From assembly GCA_963565915.1 (NCBI GenBank), contig OY751494.1, positions 2,728,001 through 2,792,000 on the forward strand: a stretch of DNA of 64,000 nucleotides. The letters are read 5' to 3'. This DNA comes from Entoloma clypeatum (lineage: Eukaryota > Basidiomycota > Agaricomycetes > Agaricales > Entolomataceae). The translations under genes and the position numbers were made by a program. The notes below the pieces were generated by a model. The model was given only the letters and a program-made list of their open reading frames with translations. It was not told the DNA's origin and made no database searches. This document shows positions 10,441-21,120 of this stretch, piece after piece (position 1 is the stretch's first letter; each line of letters starts with the position of its first letter).

Positions 10441-10486
10441 TGTTGCTCAGTACACCTGTGGCTAGCGCCCAGGTGGAACTTCAACA
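10438..10486 (+). repeat. Cop LTR remnant (last ~49 bp)
   Basis: Matches the 3' end of the Cop LTR, ending AACTTCAACA, in the same orientation as the coding remnant before it. It is followed at once by an internal part of a Gyp-C LTR, so the copia end had landed in a Gyp-C LTR. Confidence 0.85.
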
Positions 10487-10762
10487 CTGTGTCCGAGTCA
10501 CAACTCCGACATCGTCCGACCATTTCCACGTCAACGTGTCTCTCACTGAGATCTTTCCGAGGGCCTCCGCACCTCCGACCTCTCCTCCGACCTCCTGAAA
10601 TTGGGACACCTTATCCAACAAACGGTGGCACAACACATACATTGAAGCCACGTCCCTCCCCTTCATCGTTCCTCCGCATTTCCGGAGTTCCGCTCTGGTC
10701 TCAGTTCTACATCTGACCTCCGATGGACTCTGACGAAGCTCCGACTTTTCACCTACTTAACA
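10487..10762 (+). repeat. Gyp-C LTR, 3' fragment (276 bp)
   Basis: Corresponds to the last 276 bp of the Gyp-C LTR, from CTGTGTCCGAG to CACCTACTTAACA. It joins a Cop LTR end on the left and a Gyp-B LTR interior on the right. Confidence 0.88.
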
Positions 10763-10997
10763 CAACACAGCAGGATGCGAAGGATCCAGAGTCGCATAGC
10801 ATGAGGCTGCCTCAACGCAGCCTCATGATATTTACATATACAAGTAGGATACTTTCACTTGTATTTGATAGCTTGTTCTCTTGAGATTCCCGCTGGGTCT
10901 CTTGGCAATACAGCCCCTTCCTCATCTTTCCATGTTCCATCTTCTAAGTTCCTAAGTTTGGGCTCGCGACGTCGTTTGACTTAGCGTTGCCTCAACA
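10763..10997 (+). repeat. Gyp-B LTR, 3' part
   Basis: Aligns with the minus-strand LTR at 45998-46315. The left part was lost where the Gyp-C LTR joins. TATACAAG at 10837-10844 is the likely TATA box. AGCTTGTTCT at 10870-10879, 33 nt further on, is the predicted transcript start and self-primer. The LTR ends CTCAACA. Confidence 0.8.
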
Positions 10998-11567
10998 GAA
11001 GAACAAGCTCTAAACTCGCCCGCCCAAACTCACTTCCCTTTCCTCCATTTCAACCTGGCCGTTTTGTGCTTTTTCATCAAAAGTACACATCTATACGCGG
11101 ACCCTTGTGTTAAGGGGGACCTCCCGGACTTCAGGGATAAGAAGAGAAAGGCTCGGTGCACCCACTATAACTAGTGTTGCCGTTCGAGACACATAGGGAA
11201 ATGTTGAGCCCGTCCCGTGTCGAGGTGACCAAAGGCCAACACATCCAACCTTTGGGGAAGTTGCTGGCGCATGTGATGGTTTGGAAGAGAAGACCATACA
11301 CATCTAGTTCGCAACAGGTGTTCCAATCCCCGACTCCTCGACATCTCAATTCGACCAGTCCAGTGTGCATAGGGGTATTGACCGCGTGGGCTTCATCTTT
11401 CCTAGATCTTCCTCTAATCAGGCATCCCGACTGCCTGGATAGACAGATCGTTCTTTGGGTTTTCTTTTCCAGATTTTTTTTTTGCCTAAGCATCAGAACA
11501 GGGTTGCGCACCTGACATAAGGTACTATTGTTCAAACCAAAACACCTCCCCCCGCCAAAACACCATC
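10998..11567 (+). promoter_or_regulatory. Gyp-B leader with self-priming site at 11000-11009
   Basis: Two bases after the LTR end, AGAACAAGCT is the exact reverse complement of AGCTTGTTCT in the LTR (10870-10879), so the RNA 5' end could fold back and prime reverse transcription. The same pairing exists in copy 2 (45986-45995). The remaining 550 nt up to the gag ATG has no conserved ORF and is presumed leader/packaging RNA. Confidence 0.7.
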
Positions 11568-12655
11568 ATGGACAACCAAGACTTTCAGGATGAAGCCCCC
11601 GAGCTCCCCGAACATCACGCTCCCCCCATCGCACCACCTCCTCCTCCTCCTCACCAACCAGGCCAAACAATTGAAATAGCCACAGCTCCCGGCAAATATA
11701 ATGGATCCCGACCCCTGTTTTTGGGATGGTGGGCAAAAATGCTCATGTGGATCTGAGTAAATCGAGATTTGCTACATGGGGATGACAAAATCTGTATTGC
11801 AGTCTGGTCCCGATTAGATGGACCAATTGCAGAAACATATGGGGAAACACGACTCACCCAATGCATGGAATCAAACGATTGGCCAACATACCGAAACTTG
11901 GTCTATGAGGTCACCACGAGGTTTTGCCCTACCACTGAAGTAGAATGGGCCAGAGCAAAGATTGAGGGGTTTAAACAGAAACAGATGAAGACAGACGATT
12001 GGACATGCAGTTTGGAACACTGGCGATCAAAGGGAAAATTGAGGATCATCATGGGATTTCCTTACTGGAGAGAAATGCCCGGGACTCAATCATACAACAA
12101 TTATTTCAGCAAGAAAGACGGCAGGACACCATGCAGGAAACTGTTGAAGAAATCTCAGCCATCGGAAGGGCTGAAGAGAATTACGCCATGAGGCAAGGAA
12201 TGAGACAGGGACCTCAAAGACAAGGGAACCAATGGGGAAATCGCACTCAAAATCAGCAAGCACCGCGGCCGCAAGGCCAGAATAATTTTGGAAGGCCCTT
12301 TGGACAACAACAAAATGGGGGGTACCGTCCCCAGCAAAACAGTCAGCAGCAACAACAACACGATCCAAATGTGATGAACATCGACAGAAACCAGTGACGA
12401 GCTCCTGGTAATTGCTATAACTGTGGTGGACAGGGGCATTTCGCCCGAGATTGCAGACAGCCGCAGCGCAGGGTACAAGCGGCAATGATCAAACAAATTG
12501 ATGAGCACGAGGAAGAAGAAATTCTAAGGCAGATAACGGCAAGACGTTGAGCATGCCAAGCCACGAATGGACAAATGGGTGTGAATAGTGCTCTTGCGCT
12601 GAATCCCAATGGACAAGCTGCAGGGCAGCAGGGTTTTGTGAACGTCAACCAGTAA
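11568..12655 (+). pseudogene. Gyp-B copy 1 gag
   Basis: Starts at ATG 11568 (MDNQDFQDE, then a Pro-rich stretch). Capsid-like sequence follows (LHGDDKICIAVWSRLDGPI...), then a Gln/Asn/Arg-rich tail and a CCHC knuckle CYNCGGQGHFARDC (about 12415-12456). It is broken by TGA at 11754-11756, a frameshift near 12005, TGA at 12395-12397 and TGA at about 12548. The TGA at 12395 is CGA in copy 2. Near its end the heptamer GGGTTTT (12631-12637, read G-GGT-TTT) precedes the gag stop TAA (12653-12655). The -1 frame is open from there into protease, in both copies. Confidence 0.85.
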
Positions 12656-13775
12656 CTCCCCCGCTGGCTCTGACAAATCGGTATGAACAATTGCCTATAG
12701 ACTCTTACATACATAAGGACACTGTAAAATCATGGTTTCAGAAACTTTCAGATGCAGCAGTTACATACAATAAAATACTATTAGATAAACCTAGGAGAGA
12801 AAAACCAAAAAAAGATGAATCAGACTTAGATACGCTTGTAAACTATATCATTGGGGAGTCCTTGGAAACAAGGCTTGGTTCGGCCCTTATGGACGAATGC
12901 TTAATTCCCTGTTCAGACAAATCAGATAACTTAAATAGGCAAACGGACTCTATGGGGGAACCATCTTTTATTCGATCCGCTTCTTTGGAAAAGGAGCTTA
13001 TGATGAAAATCATGCTGGAAACATTGCAGGACAAACACACCTTTGATGTTGATGCATTATTGGACTCAGGGGCGACAGGGATGTTCATTGATCTGGACTT
13101 CACCAAGAGAAACAATATTAAATTAAGGGAACTACCTTTCCCCATTCGGGTCTACAATGTTGATGGCACGCTTAACCAAGGAGGTTCGATCACGCATGAG
13201 GCAGTCATGGCCGTGCAGTATAAGGGACACGTGGAAATAGCAGTGTTTGAAGCATGCAACCTAGGAAAAGCTAAAATTATTGTTGGGCACACTTGGCTGA
13301 AACGCCATAATCAAGAGATCGATTGGGAAAAAGCGGAAATTAAACTATCAAGATGTCCAGAAGAATGCGGCATGCGTCGAACACGTTATTTAAAGAAAAC
13401 TGCAAGAACCAGATGGGGTGGAAGAATTGAAGAGGTAGTAGAAGGAAATGAAGAAGAAGTGGAGGAAGAGGTGATCCACATGCTCAGAGCAGCTAAGGGA
13501 GAACCCTCAGATGAAGTGCCGGCGGAACAGGTTGTCCCCCAGAAATATCACAACTAGCTATCAGTCTTTGAAAAGAAAGCGTCGGAAAGGTTACCAGTCC
13601 GGAAACCATGGGATCATGCCATAGACCTAAAGCCAGATTTCGTACCAAAGAAGGCCAAAGTCTACCCCCTGTCACTGGATGAAAGGAAAGAAGTATCTGA
13701 ATTTGTGGATGATCAATTACGCAAAGGATATATTTGACCTACCAAGTCACCACAAACTTTGCCAGTATTCTTTAT
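12656..13775 (+). pseudogene. Gyp-B copy 1 protease and start of RT
   Basis: The -1 frame relative to gag runs through a long linker to the aspartic protease motif ALLDSGATGMFID (about 13055), then to the RT N-terminal part ([24 protein letters not shown]), stopping at the Gyp-C LTR. TAG at about 13555 and TGA at 13735-13737 interrupt it. Copy 2 has Tyr at the first site and CGA at the second. The break at 13775 falls within the first RT strand (PVFFI). Confidence 0.85.
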
Positions 13776-14488
13776 TGTTAAGTAGGTGAAAAGTCGGAGC
13801 TTCGTCGGAGTCCGTCGGAGGTCGGACGTAGGACTGAGACCGGAGCGGAACTCCGGAAATGCGGAGGAACGACGAAGGGGAGGGACGTGGCTTCAACGTA
13901 TGTGTTGCGCCGCCGTTTGTTGGATAAGGTGTCCCAATTTCAGGAGGTCGGAGGAGAGGTCGGAGGTGCGGAGGCCCTCAGAAAGATCTCGGTGAGAGAC
14001 ACGTTGACGTGGAAATGGTCGGACGACGTCGGAGTTGTGACTCGGACACAGTACTGAGCTCATCGAAGGGTAATGATGGAGGAAGAGCAGTAGATGAGGA
14101 TGTCGTCGGCGTATTGTACCACAGCAAGGATCTCTGGCATGAACGGGGAGTAGAGGAGTGAACTTTGTTGATATTCGAACTGAGGAACTACAGGTATGGT
14201 ACGAGCTTAAATACCTAAATGATATTACTTTACGGAGATGGTCGGAGTAGGTCCGGAGTTGTGGCGTAAGTTGCCAGCGACTGTAACAAACATCGGAGAT
14301 GTCGGTCAACGGACCATGCGGAAAAGGCGATGCATAAGTAAATGGGAATATGAATATGAAATGGATAAGGGCATGGAGTTATGAATATGAAATGCACGAT
14401 GGCAACGTGCGGAGACGCGGAGGTAACAGATGTCCGGAATGTCGGAGGACGATCGGAGTGGATCGGAGGTTCGGAGAGGAATATAACA
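13776..14488 (-). repeat. Gyp-C 3' LTR (713 bp)
   Basis: On the minus strand TGTTATATTC to TTAACA. It differs from the 5' LTR at only scattered positions, so the element is fairly young. Confidence 0.92.
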
Positions 14489-14607
14489 GTATTCCCCTCT
14501 TAGGTCTGACACCCATGGAAGACCATGAGAAAATAAACAAGGTCATGTGGTCTCGCTTATTTAACGGAGATGAGCGGCCCAAGGGTTTTCTTCCAGTTAC
14601 CACCAAC

Positions 14608-15478
14608 ATGCCCCAAGACTCAAACACACAACCCGCGGGCTCCAGCGCCAACCTCGACGACTCCGAAGAGGAGCTCCTGCACCATCTGGTGCAGATACGC
14701 AAGGAGAAGGAGGAGGCGGAGGCAAGGAAGAAGGCCGAGGCCGAGAGGAGGGCGAGGGAGGCAGAGGCGAAGAAGAAGGCAGAGGCGGAGGTGAAGGCGG
14801 AGGCGGAGGTGGAGAGGAAGAGGGCGAAGAAGGCGGGGAAACAGAGGGCGGAGAGCGGAGCGGAGGACTCGGAGGTCCAGGGGGAGGCGTGTCAGGCCTG
14901 TGCGCAGGCGAAGGTGGAGTGCAAGTGGCCATTGTGAGTACCCGCTTTTTCATCTTCTTTTTCTTACTGACAGTCTCCTTAGGCAGGGGAAGGGCACCGC
15001 ATGCCAGCGGTGCAAGGACGGCAAACGGGTATGCCTGAAGGCCAGCGAGACGCAGGCGAAGCAGAAACGGGGAAGGACGGAGGAAGCCATCACGGAGGTT
15101 GCGGGCCCGAGCGGGGCGAAAGGCTGCTGCGGCGCAGGGGTCGCGGAGGAGCTCCGGGGGCTCCGGGAGGCTCTGGAGGAGAGAGAGGAGCAGTCAGCGA
15201 GGGTCGGTTGGGCGCTGCTCCGGCAGCTTCAAATTATGAACAACCACCTCGCCTACCGGAACTTCCTTCTGGAGGCGGTGGCTCCGGAGTCGGAGACGGA
15301 GGATGGAGAAGAGGAAGAAGGAGAGGAAGAGGATGAGGAAAAAGACGAGGGGGAGGACGAGGGGTTGGCGGACGGGGAGCTTGCGGAGCTGCAAGCAGAG
15401 AAACAGGAGGCGGAGGGAGAAACGGAGGATGAGTCGGAGGACGACGGTCCGCCGGCCAAGAAGGCCAAAACCCAGTAG
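14608..15478 (+). CDS. antisense two-exon Zn2Cys6-like protein gene of Gyp-C
   Basis: Runs opposite to gag-pol, between pol and the 3' LTR; the stop codons of the two genes are 67 bp apart, tail to tail. Exons 14608-14933 and 14983-15478; the 49-nt intron 14934-14982 has GTGAGT, a TACTGAC branch site and TTAG. Spliced length is 273 residues. A Glu/Lys/Ala-rich coiled coil comes first. Next is a Cys6 module with spacing C-x2-C-x6-C-x10-C-x2-C-x6-C (CQAC...VEC, CQRC...RVC), the intron falling between Cys 3 and 4. A second helical region, a Glu/Asp-rich block and a basic tail (AKKAKTQ) follow. The spacing fits the fungal Zn2Cys6 DNA-binding family. I prefer ATG 14608 because TATTTAA lies at about 14558; ATG 14515 in the same frame is possible. 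A nuclear DNA-binding role is inferred. Confidence 0.82.
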
Positions 15479-15545
15479 CCCCTCCCCCCTCTAATTTTTT
15501 TGTTATTATTTTTTTTATTTTGCAATATCAATGTCTTGCGCGGTT

Positions 15546-18500
15546 CTATAGGCGTGATAAGGGGCCCGGTTTCTCCGGATACGCGGAGTGGAAGTCCGCG
15601 ACTAAGTCCGTCGCGTGTTCGAGTTCCATGGCGGGTAGCCAGGACTGTTCCTCATTGGTTCCTTCATAGCCTAGCCAACGGACTAGGTAGAGCAGTTTGC
15701 AAGAACGCCGACAATCCAGTTTGGTGTCAAGGATTTCGGCGATTTCATATTCCACTTCTCCTTCAACGTCGATCGGAGGAGGCGGAGTTACTGTCCGGTT
15801 TGGAATGTTGTTCGGAACAGATGGCTCCAGCATGGAGATGTGGAAAACGGGGTGAACACCGCGTATGGTGTCCAGAAGTCGGAGGGTGTAAGAGTGTGTA
15901 CCATTCCTGGCAAGGATGTCAAAGGGGCCAAGGTACTTTTCAGACAGCTTTTTGGAGGGTCGTGTAGTGCGGAAAAACTTAGCCTTCACAAAAGCTTGCT
16001 GTCCTACTTTGAGCGGAGGGGGCGGAGCACGCCGGAGATCGGCGGGGCCTTGATAACGTCGTTGGGCTTCTAGGATTGTAGATTTGAGTTCTTGGTGAAG
16101 CTCGTCCAGGTCTACAACGAATTGTCAGGCACGGGCGGATGCGAGGACGTGCTCCGGATGGACGGAGAGGTTCGGATGATGACCTTTATTGGCGAAGAAG
16201 GGCAAGATCCCGGTCGTAGCACTCGGAGCATTGTTGTACGCGAACTCCGCAAGTGGAAGTAGCTTGGACCAGTTGTCCTGCTGATAGTTGCAGAAGATGC
16301 GGAGGTACTGTTCCAAGGTTTGGTTGGTACGTTCGGTTTGACTGTCGCCTTCAGGATGGTAGCCAGAGGTGAAGTGCAGAGTCATGTTGAGGGCTTTTCC
16401 GAGGGAGCGGAAAAAGCGGGAGACGAACTCCGGGCCTCGGTCGGAGGTGACATGCTCTGGTACTCCGTGCTTGGAGAACACATGCAGGATGAACAAGGTG
16501 GCTAGATCTTCGGAGGTGCAGTGGATCGTAGTCGGAACAAAAATGCTTTGTTTTGTCATTCGGTCAACAATAACAAGGATTGCGTCAAAACCGCCGGAGG
16601 TCGGAAGTGTCTCGATGAAGTCCATGGATATGGAGTTCCACGGAAGGTTCAGAACTGGGAGTTGCTTCAGCATACCATAGGGCTTGTGGCATTGGGGTTT
16701 AGAGCGCACGCAAGTGGTGCAGGATTTGCAGTACTTTTTGACAAAGTCTCGAACACCAGGCCAAGTATAATCTCGTTGAATGAGACTAACTGTCTTGTTC
16801 TGTCCGGGGTGTCCGGAGAGAATATGATCATGCTTGTTGCGGAGGGTGCGGAGCCGGAGGTTATCGGAGTCGGGGACGTAAATGCGACCACTATGACGGA
16901 GGAAACCGTCGGAGTCTACGGACCAGTGCGGTTTGGGCTCCTTGAGATGGTCGGCATAGATTGGGTCAGATGGGAGTGAGCGGAGGATGTCAGAGTGCAA
17001 CTGTTCAATGTCCATTATGACTGTGGCGCGGAGAACAGGGGTGAACAACTCCGTAGCTCGGAGAGATGCGGACAGCTGTTCTTGGGAAAAGACTGGTCGG
17101 AAGTTGCTTGGATTTACCGACGCATAGTCGCTATTCCCCTCTTTGGGATAGACGTCCCATCGTCTAGTCAAAGAGTCCGGTTTGGTACCGAGACGTCGGG
17201 GGCGGAAGCGAATCAAGAGATTGAACTGAGAGAGGAACTTGGACCACCGGGCTTGTCGGCGGGTGAGAACCTTTGTAGTGGCGAAGTACTCCAGGTTCTT
17301 GTGGTCCGTGACAATATCGATCGGAGCAGCAGAGCCTTCAAGGTAATGTTGCCATACCTTGAATGCTTCATGGATAGCAAGTAACTCCTTGTCGTGTGTG
17401 TCGTAGTTGAGTTCCGGGGCGGTGAAGGTGCGGGAGTGGAACACTACTGGGTGTATCTCCTCGTTGGAGGTCCGGATGGACAAAATAGCACCAAGTGCGT
17501 AGTCGGAGGCGTCCATCTCGATGATAATAGGTCGATCAGGAATCCAATGAGTGAGGACCGGTGCTTTGGTAAAAGCGAGCTTCAACTCGTTGAACGCACT
17601 CCGTGCGGAGTCGGAGAAACGGAACAGAGTACCCTTCCGGGTGAGTCAGGTGAGCGGAACAACGATGTCCGAATAACCGTGAATGAAATGTCGATAGAAA
17701 TTCGCGAATCCAAGGAAAGACTGTACGTCCTTCACTTTTCGAGGTTCAGGCCACTCTTGAATAGTCTTCACCTTGGTTTCGGACATGCGGAGACCGGAGG
17801 GAGAAAGGATGAAACCAAGACATTCGACTGTGTTGACAGAAAATTCGCACTTGTCGGAGCAGACGTAAAGTCCGTTCTTGCGGAGACATCAGAAAACTTC
17901 CTTGACATCGTCGGGGTGCTTGGCGGGGTCGTCGGAGTAAATGAGAATGTCATCGAGGTAGACCACCACTGTAACATTGAGGAGGTCACTGAAGATATCA
18001 TTCACAAATCGCTGAAAAGCGGCAGGGGCGTTGGATAGTCCGTAACGAGTGCGGAAAGCGGTTTTCCATTCATCTCCGTCGGAAATGCGGACAAGATGAT
18101 ATGCATGCCGGAGATCGAGAGTGGTATAAACACACGCTTTTCCGGCAGTGGAAAGGAGGTCGGAGATGAGCGGAAGAGGGTATCGATCCTTCTTGGTAAC
18201 TTTGTTCAGGCCCCGATAGTCGACGCACAGGCGGAGGGAACCGTCCTTCTTTCGAACAAAGAGGACCAGAGCACCGTGCGGAGAGCGAGAGGGGCGAATG
18301 AAACCAATGGCCAAATGTTCGTCTATGAAGCTTTGCAGGGCAGATAGTTCGGATTGTGAAATGGAGTACATAGGGCCAATAGGGGGAGTCGATCCGTCTT
18401 CTAACTCGATGCGGAGGTCATACGGACGATGCGGAGCGAGGGTGTCTGCTTTTGTCTTGCTAAAAACATCGGCAAAATGGTGATATTCCTCTGGGATATG

Positions 18501-19210
18501 GGAGAGGTCCGGAGGTTCCTCGGACATAGAAACGGATTGGGCGGAGATCGTGTGGTCGGAAAGGTGAATTCGGAAAGATTGGGCACCCGGAAGTTTGCAA
18601 GCGTGCACAAATGCGGCTGCATTTATCAATGCAATATTCGGGACAACATCCGGAGTAGCAGCGGGTGTGCCGGAGTCGGAGGTCGGAGTATCGGGAGAGG
18701 TCTGCGGAGGTAGCGGAGCTAACCTGGCAGAAGATGTCAAGGTCGGAGACTCCTTCAAGAGCTGTGGACGGAAAGTAATACTGCCCAATACCCAGTCAAT
18801 CATAGGATTGTAGCGGGTGAGCCAGTTGTATCCAAGAACCATAGAACAGGAGGAATCGAGCGGAGTCACGTAGGCTGTAATGGCCATATATTCACCGGAG
18901 GAAAAGTATACAGGGAGATCAACCGCCTGAGTAATGACGGAGTTGGACGTTCCGTCAAATAATTTAAGTTCGATCGGAGGTATGGAGGTGAAAGGGAGTT
19001 TATAGGATGAAGCATAACGGGAGTCAATAAAACAATGAGTAGAGCCGGAGTCCACAAGGGCGGCTATCGGAGAAGAATCGGAGATAAGCGGAGATGTAAG
19101 TCGGACACGGAGGGAATTGGGATCGGAAAGAGCGGAAGCGTTGAGTAGAGCAGTAGTACAGATGGGTTCAACGCAGTCCTCAGGCCATACAGAGTCCTGT
19201 GGACTGCCCG
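15546..19210 (-). pseudogene. Gyp-C Pol, one frame with three TGA codons
   Basis: Read in the -1 frame after gag. Protease VDSGSTHCF is near 19045, RT catalytic YLDDILIYS near 17960. RNase H holds DASDYA and DHKNLEYF, and the integrase has H2C2 (HPGQNKT, CKSCTTC) and DDE (SMDFIET, SDRGPEF, TERTNQ). The chromodomain-like end (EYEIAEILDTK...WLPAMELEHA) stops at 15546. Stops are TGA at 17891-17889, 17648-17646 and 16127-16125. They all lie in the same frame and at least two occupy Arg positions, so each fits CGA to TGA. No frameshift is needed, so the copy died by point mutation at CpG. Confidence 0.92.
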
Positions 19211-20368
19211 CTAATTTTTTGTTTCGTCCGTGGTCTTGGCTTGGGCAGCGCGCGCCTTAGCCTTAGAGGCGGAGGACGAAGACTTCAGGCAATCTTTCGC
19301 GACGTGTCCAGCTTTGCCACAAAACATACAGAGGTTGTTGTCAAATCGGCGTTTGCGTTCCTCCGGAGTTAGCTTTCCATCTTTTCCGAGTTTGTCGGAG
19401 ATGTCAGACTTGGGAGCGGAGGAAGGCTTCGTCTGTTTGCCCTGGTTCTGTGTCTGCGGTTTGGCTTTGGAGTTTTTATCGGAGTTTGCGGAGGGGGTTT
19501 TAGCTTCGGATTTGTCAGATTTGGATGCGGACTTGTCGGAGCGGGACTTCTTGCGATGACGTTCCCAGTGGCGAGCATCAATAGTCTGTGCTAGCTCCCT
19601 AAGTGCTGGTAACGTGCTTGGCTTTGCTTGAGTCCCAAGGACATCTTTAATCCGCTCCGCCAACCTGGAGTAGTACCGGTGATGCAGGGCAGAGCTGTCC
19701 CAGTGTGTTTTGGCAGCAAGGCGTGTGAACTCGATATTATACTTGAGAATGTGTTGATTTTCGCGCATTTTGAGGTTGTCCAGAGAGTCGGCAGCATCCG
19801 CAACGGGGTCAATGACCCCGAATTCCATGCAGAGTGTGCGGAGGAATGCGGACCAATCTTCGTACCAGTCCGGGGGGTTATCCGGGTCCGGTTCGATGAT
19901 GAAATGCTCGAAATAATCAAGAGCTGTGCCTCGGAGGAAAGAGATGGCGAGAGTGATTTTGGCAGAGTCATCGTCATACTCGGAGTTGTCGCAGAAGAAC
20001 AATGTGCATTGGAGGATGAACTGGTTCAGTTTCCGGGGATCGGAACCGTCGAAGGTGTCCAGATCCTTAGCCTTTTTATGATGCTTGTGACCTTTGCTGT
20101 GTTTGAGTTCATTGGTCATTAAGAGGAAAGCATCCGCAAGGGCTTGTGGGCCGAAAATATTCTGAGGAGACGGGGGTGCGGATTCTATGGGGGAAGTGGG
20201 GATCGGAATATTATGCGGAGGTGTGATGGGCTGAAAACCCGGAGGTGTTGGAGTAGTGGGAGTTACGGGGGATAGTTCTGTTAAACGTTGTTCGACATTT
20301 TGTAGGACCTGTTGCCTAGAAGTGCCAGCTTCTGCGGCTTTTGCTGTCTTGGTGTTTCGGAGTGCCAT
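19211..20368 (-). CDS. Gyp-C Gag (385 aa)
   Basis: Structural protein of the virus-like particle. A Pro-rich N-terminal part precedes a capsid domain (DTFDGSDPRKLNQF, FLRGTALDYFE), then a Lys/Ser-rich stretch and one CCHC knuckle, CMFCGKAGHVAKDC, near the C-terminus. It starts at ATG 20368, about 40 nt inside the 5' LTR, and ends at TAG 19213-19211. It is intact. About 40-45% similar by eye to Gyp-E Gag (24357-25583). Confidence 0.93.
   Translation of the reverse strand: MALRNTKTAKAAEAGTSRQQVLQNVEQRLTELSPVTPTTPTPPGFQPITPPHNIPIPTSPIESAPPSPQNIFGPQALADAFLLMTNELKHSKGHKHHKKAKDLDTFDGSDPRKLNQFILQCTLFFCDNSEYDDDSAKITLAISFLRGTALDYFEHFIIEPDPDNPPDWYEDWSAFLRTLCMEFGVIDPVADAADSLDNLKMRENQHILKYNIEFTRLAAKTHWDSSALHHRYYSRLAERIKDVLGTQAKPSTLPALRELAQTIDARHWERHRKKSRSDKSASKSDKSEAKTPSANSDKNSKAKPQTQNQGKQTKPSSAPKSDISDKLGKDGKLTPEERKRRFDNNLCMFCGKAGHVAKDCLKSSSSASKAKARAAQAKTTDETKN
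19214..19220 (-). promoter_or_regulatory. predicted -1 frameshift site, heptamer AAAAAAT
   Basis: In gag frame it reads A-AAA-AAT followed directly by the stop TAG. The -1 frame is open from here without interruption into protease. The pattern X-XXY-YYZ is the classical slippery site. Gyp-E has AAAAAAA at the same place. Confidence 0.72.
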
Positions 20369-20395
20369 GACTAGCAGGAATCCAAAAACGGTTTG

Positions 20396-20406
20396 AGTTC
20401 GAATAT
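20396..20406 (-). promoter_or_regulatory. Gyp-C self-priming site (PBS)
   Basis: On the minus strand ATATTCGAACT, 2 nt after the 5' LTR. It is the exact reverse complement of AGTTCGAATAT in the LTR (20803-20813), as in Tf1-type self-primed elements. No tRNA 3'-end match (TGG...) is seen. Confidence 0.75.
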
Positions 20407-20408
20407 AC

Positions 20409-21120
20409 TGTTAAGTAGGTGAACGTCGGAGCTTCGTCGGAGTCCGTCGGAGGTCGGACGTAGGACTAGGACCAGAGCGGAACTCCGGAGATGCAGAGGA
20501 ACGACGAAGGGGAGGGACATGGCTTCAACGTATGTGTTGCGCTGCCGTTTGTTGGATAAGGTGTCCCAATTTCAGGAGGTCGGAGGAGAGGTCGGAGATG
20601 CGGAGGTTCTCGGAAAGATCTCGGTGAGAGACACGTTGACGTGGAAATGGTCGGACGACGTCGGAGTTGTGACTCGGACACAGTACTGAGCTCATCGAAG
20701 GGTAATGATGGAGGAAGAGCAGTAGATGAGGATGTCGTCGGCGTATTGTACCACAGCAAGGATCTCTGGCATGAACGGGGAGTAGAGGAGTGAACTTTGT
20801 CGATATTCGAACTGAGGAACTACAGGTATGGTACGAGCTTAAATACCTAAATGATATTACTTTACGGAGATGGTCGGAGTAGGTCCGGAGTTGTGGCGTA
20901 AGTTGCCAGCGACTGTAACGAACATCGGAGATGTCGGTCAACGGACCATGCGGAAAAGGCGATGCATAAGTAAACGGGAATATGAATATGAAATGGATAA
21001 GGGCATGGAGTTATGAATATGAAATGCACGATGGCAACGTGCGGAGACGCGGAGGTAACGGATGTCCAGAATGTCGGAGGACGATTGGAGTGGATCGGAG
21101 GTTCGGAGACGGATATAACA
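20409..21120 (-). repeat. Gyp-C 5' LTR (712 bp) with promoter
   Basis: Carries TATTTAA (20845-20839, minus strand), 32 nt before AGTTCGAATAT (20813-20803), the predicted transcript start. The TCCGA pentamer is repeated along the sense strand. The boundary with copia gag is exact. Confidence 0.93.

Larger units (their letters stand above)
8421..13775. other. segment inferred to be inverted between two Gyp-C LTRs
   Basis: The two ends are Gyp-C LTRs in opposite orientation (7709-8420 plus, 13776-14488 minus). Flipping the segment does two things. It puts CAAGT next to the 3' LTR of the complete Gyp-C, matching CAAGT at its 5' LTR (21121-21125 read on the minus strand). It also joins copia gag codons at 21121 in frame to those at 8421. 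Both follow if homologous recombination between the LTRs inverted the segment. A false join during assembly of identical LTRs is the main alternative. Confidence 0.75.
13776..21120 (-). mobile_element. Gyp-C copy 1, complete Ty3/gypsy chromovirus (7.3 kb)
   Basis: The minus-strand order is 5' LTR (20409-21120), self-priming site, gag, pol, an antisense two-exon gene on the plus strand, polypurine tract, 3' LTR (13776-14488). It sits in gag of Cop copy 2: the 5' flank is CAAGT in element orientation. Its 3' flank ATAAA does not match. The matching CAAGT is at 8421-8425, which is the basis for the inferred inversion. Pol is a single frame broken only by three TGA codons. Confidence 0.93.

Noticed and set aside
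15253..15531. Ser-rich minus-strand frame opposite the Gyp-C antisense gene
   Set aside because: Complement of the Glu/Asp-rich exon 2; composition shadow.
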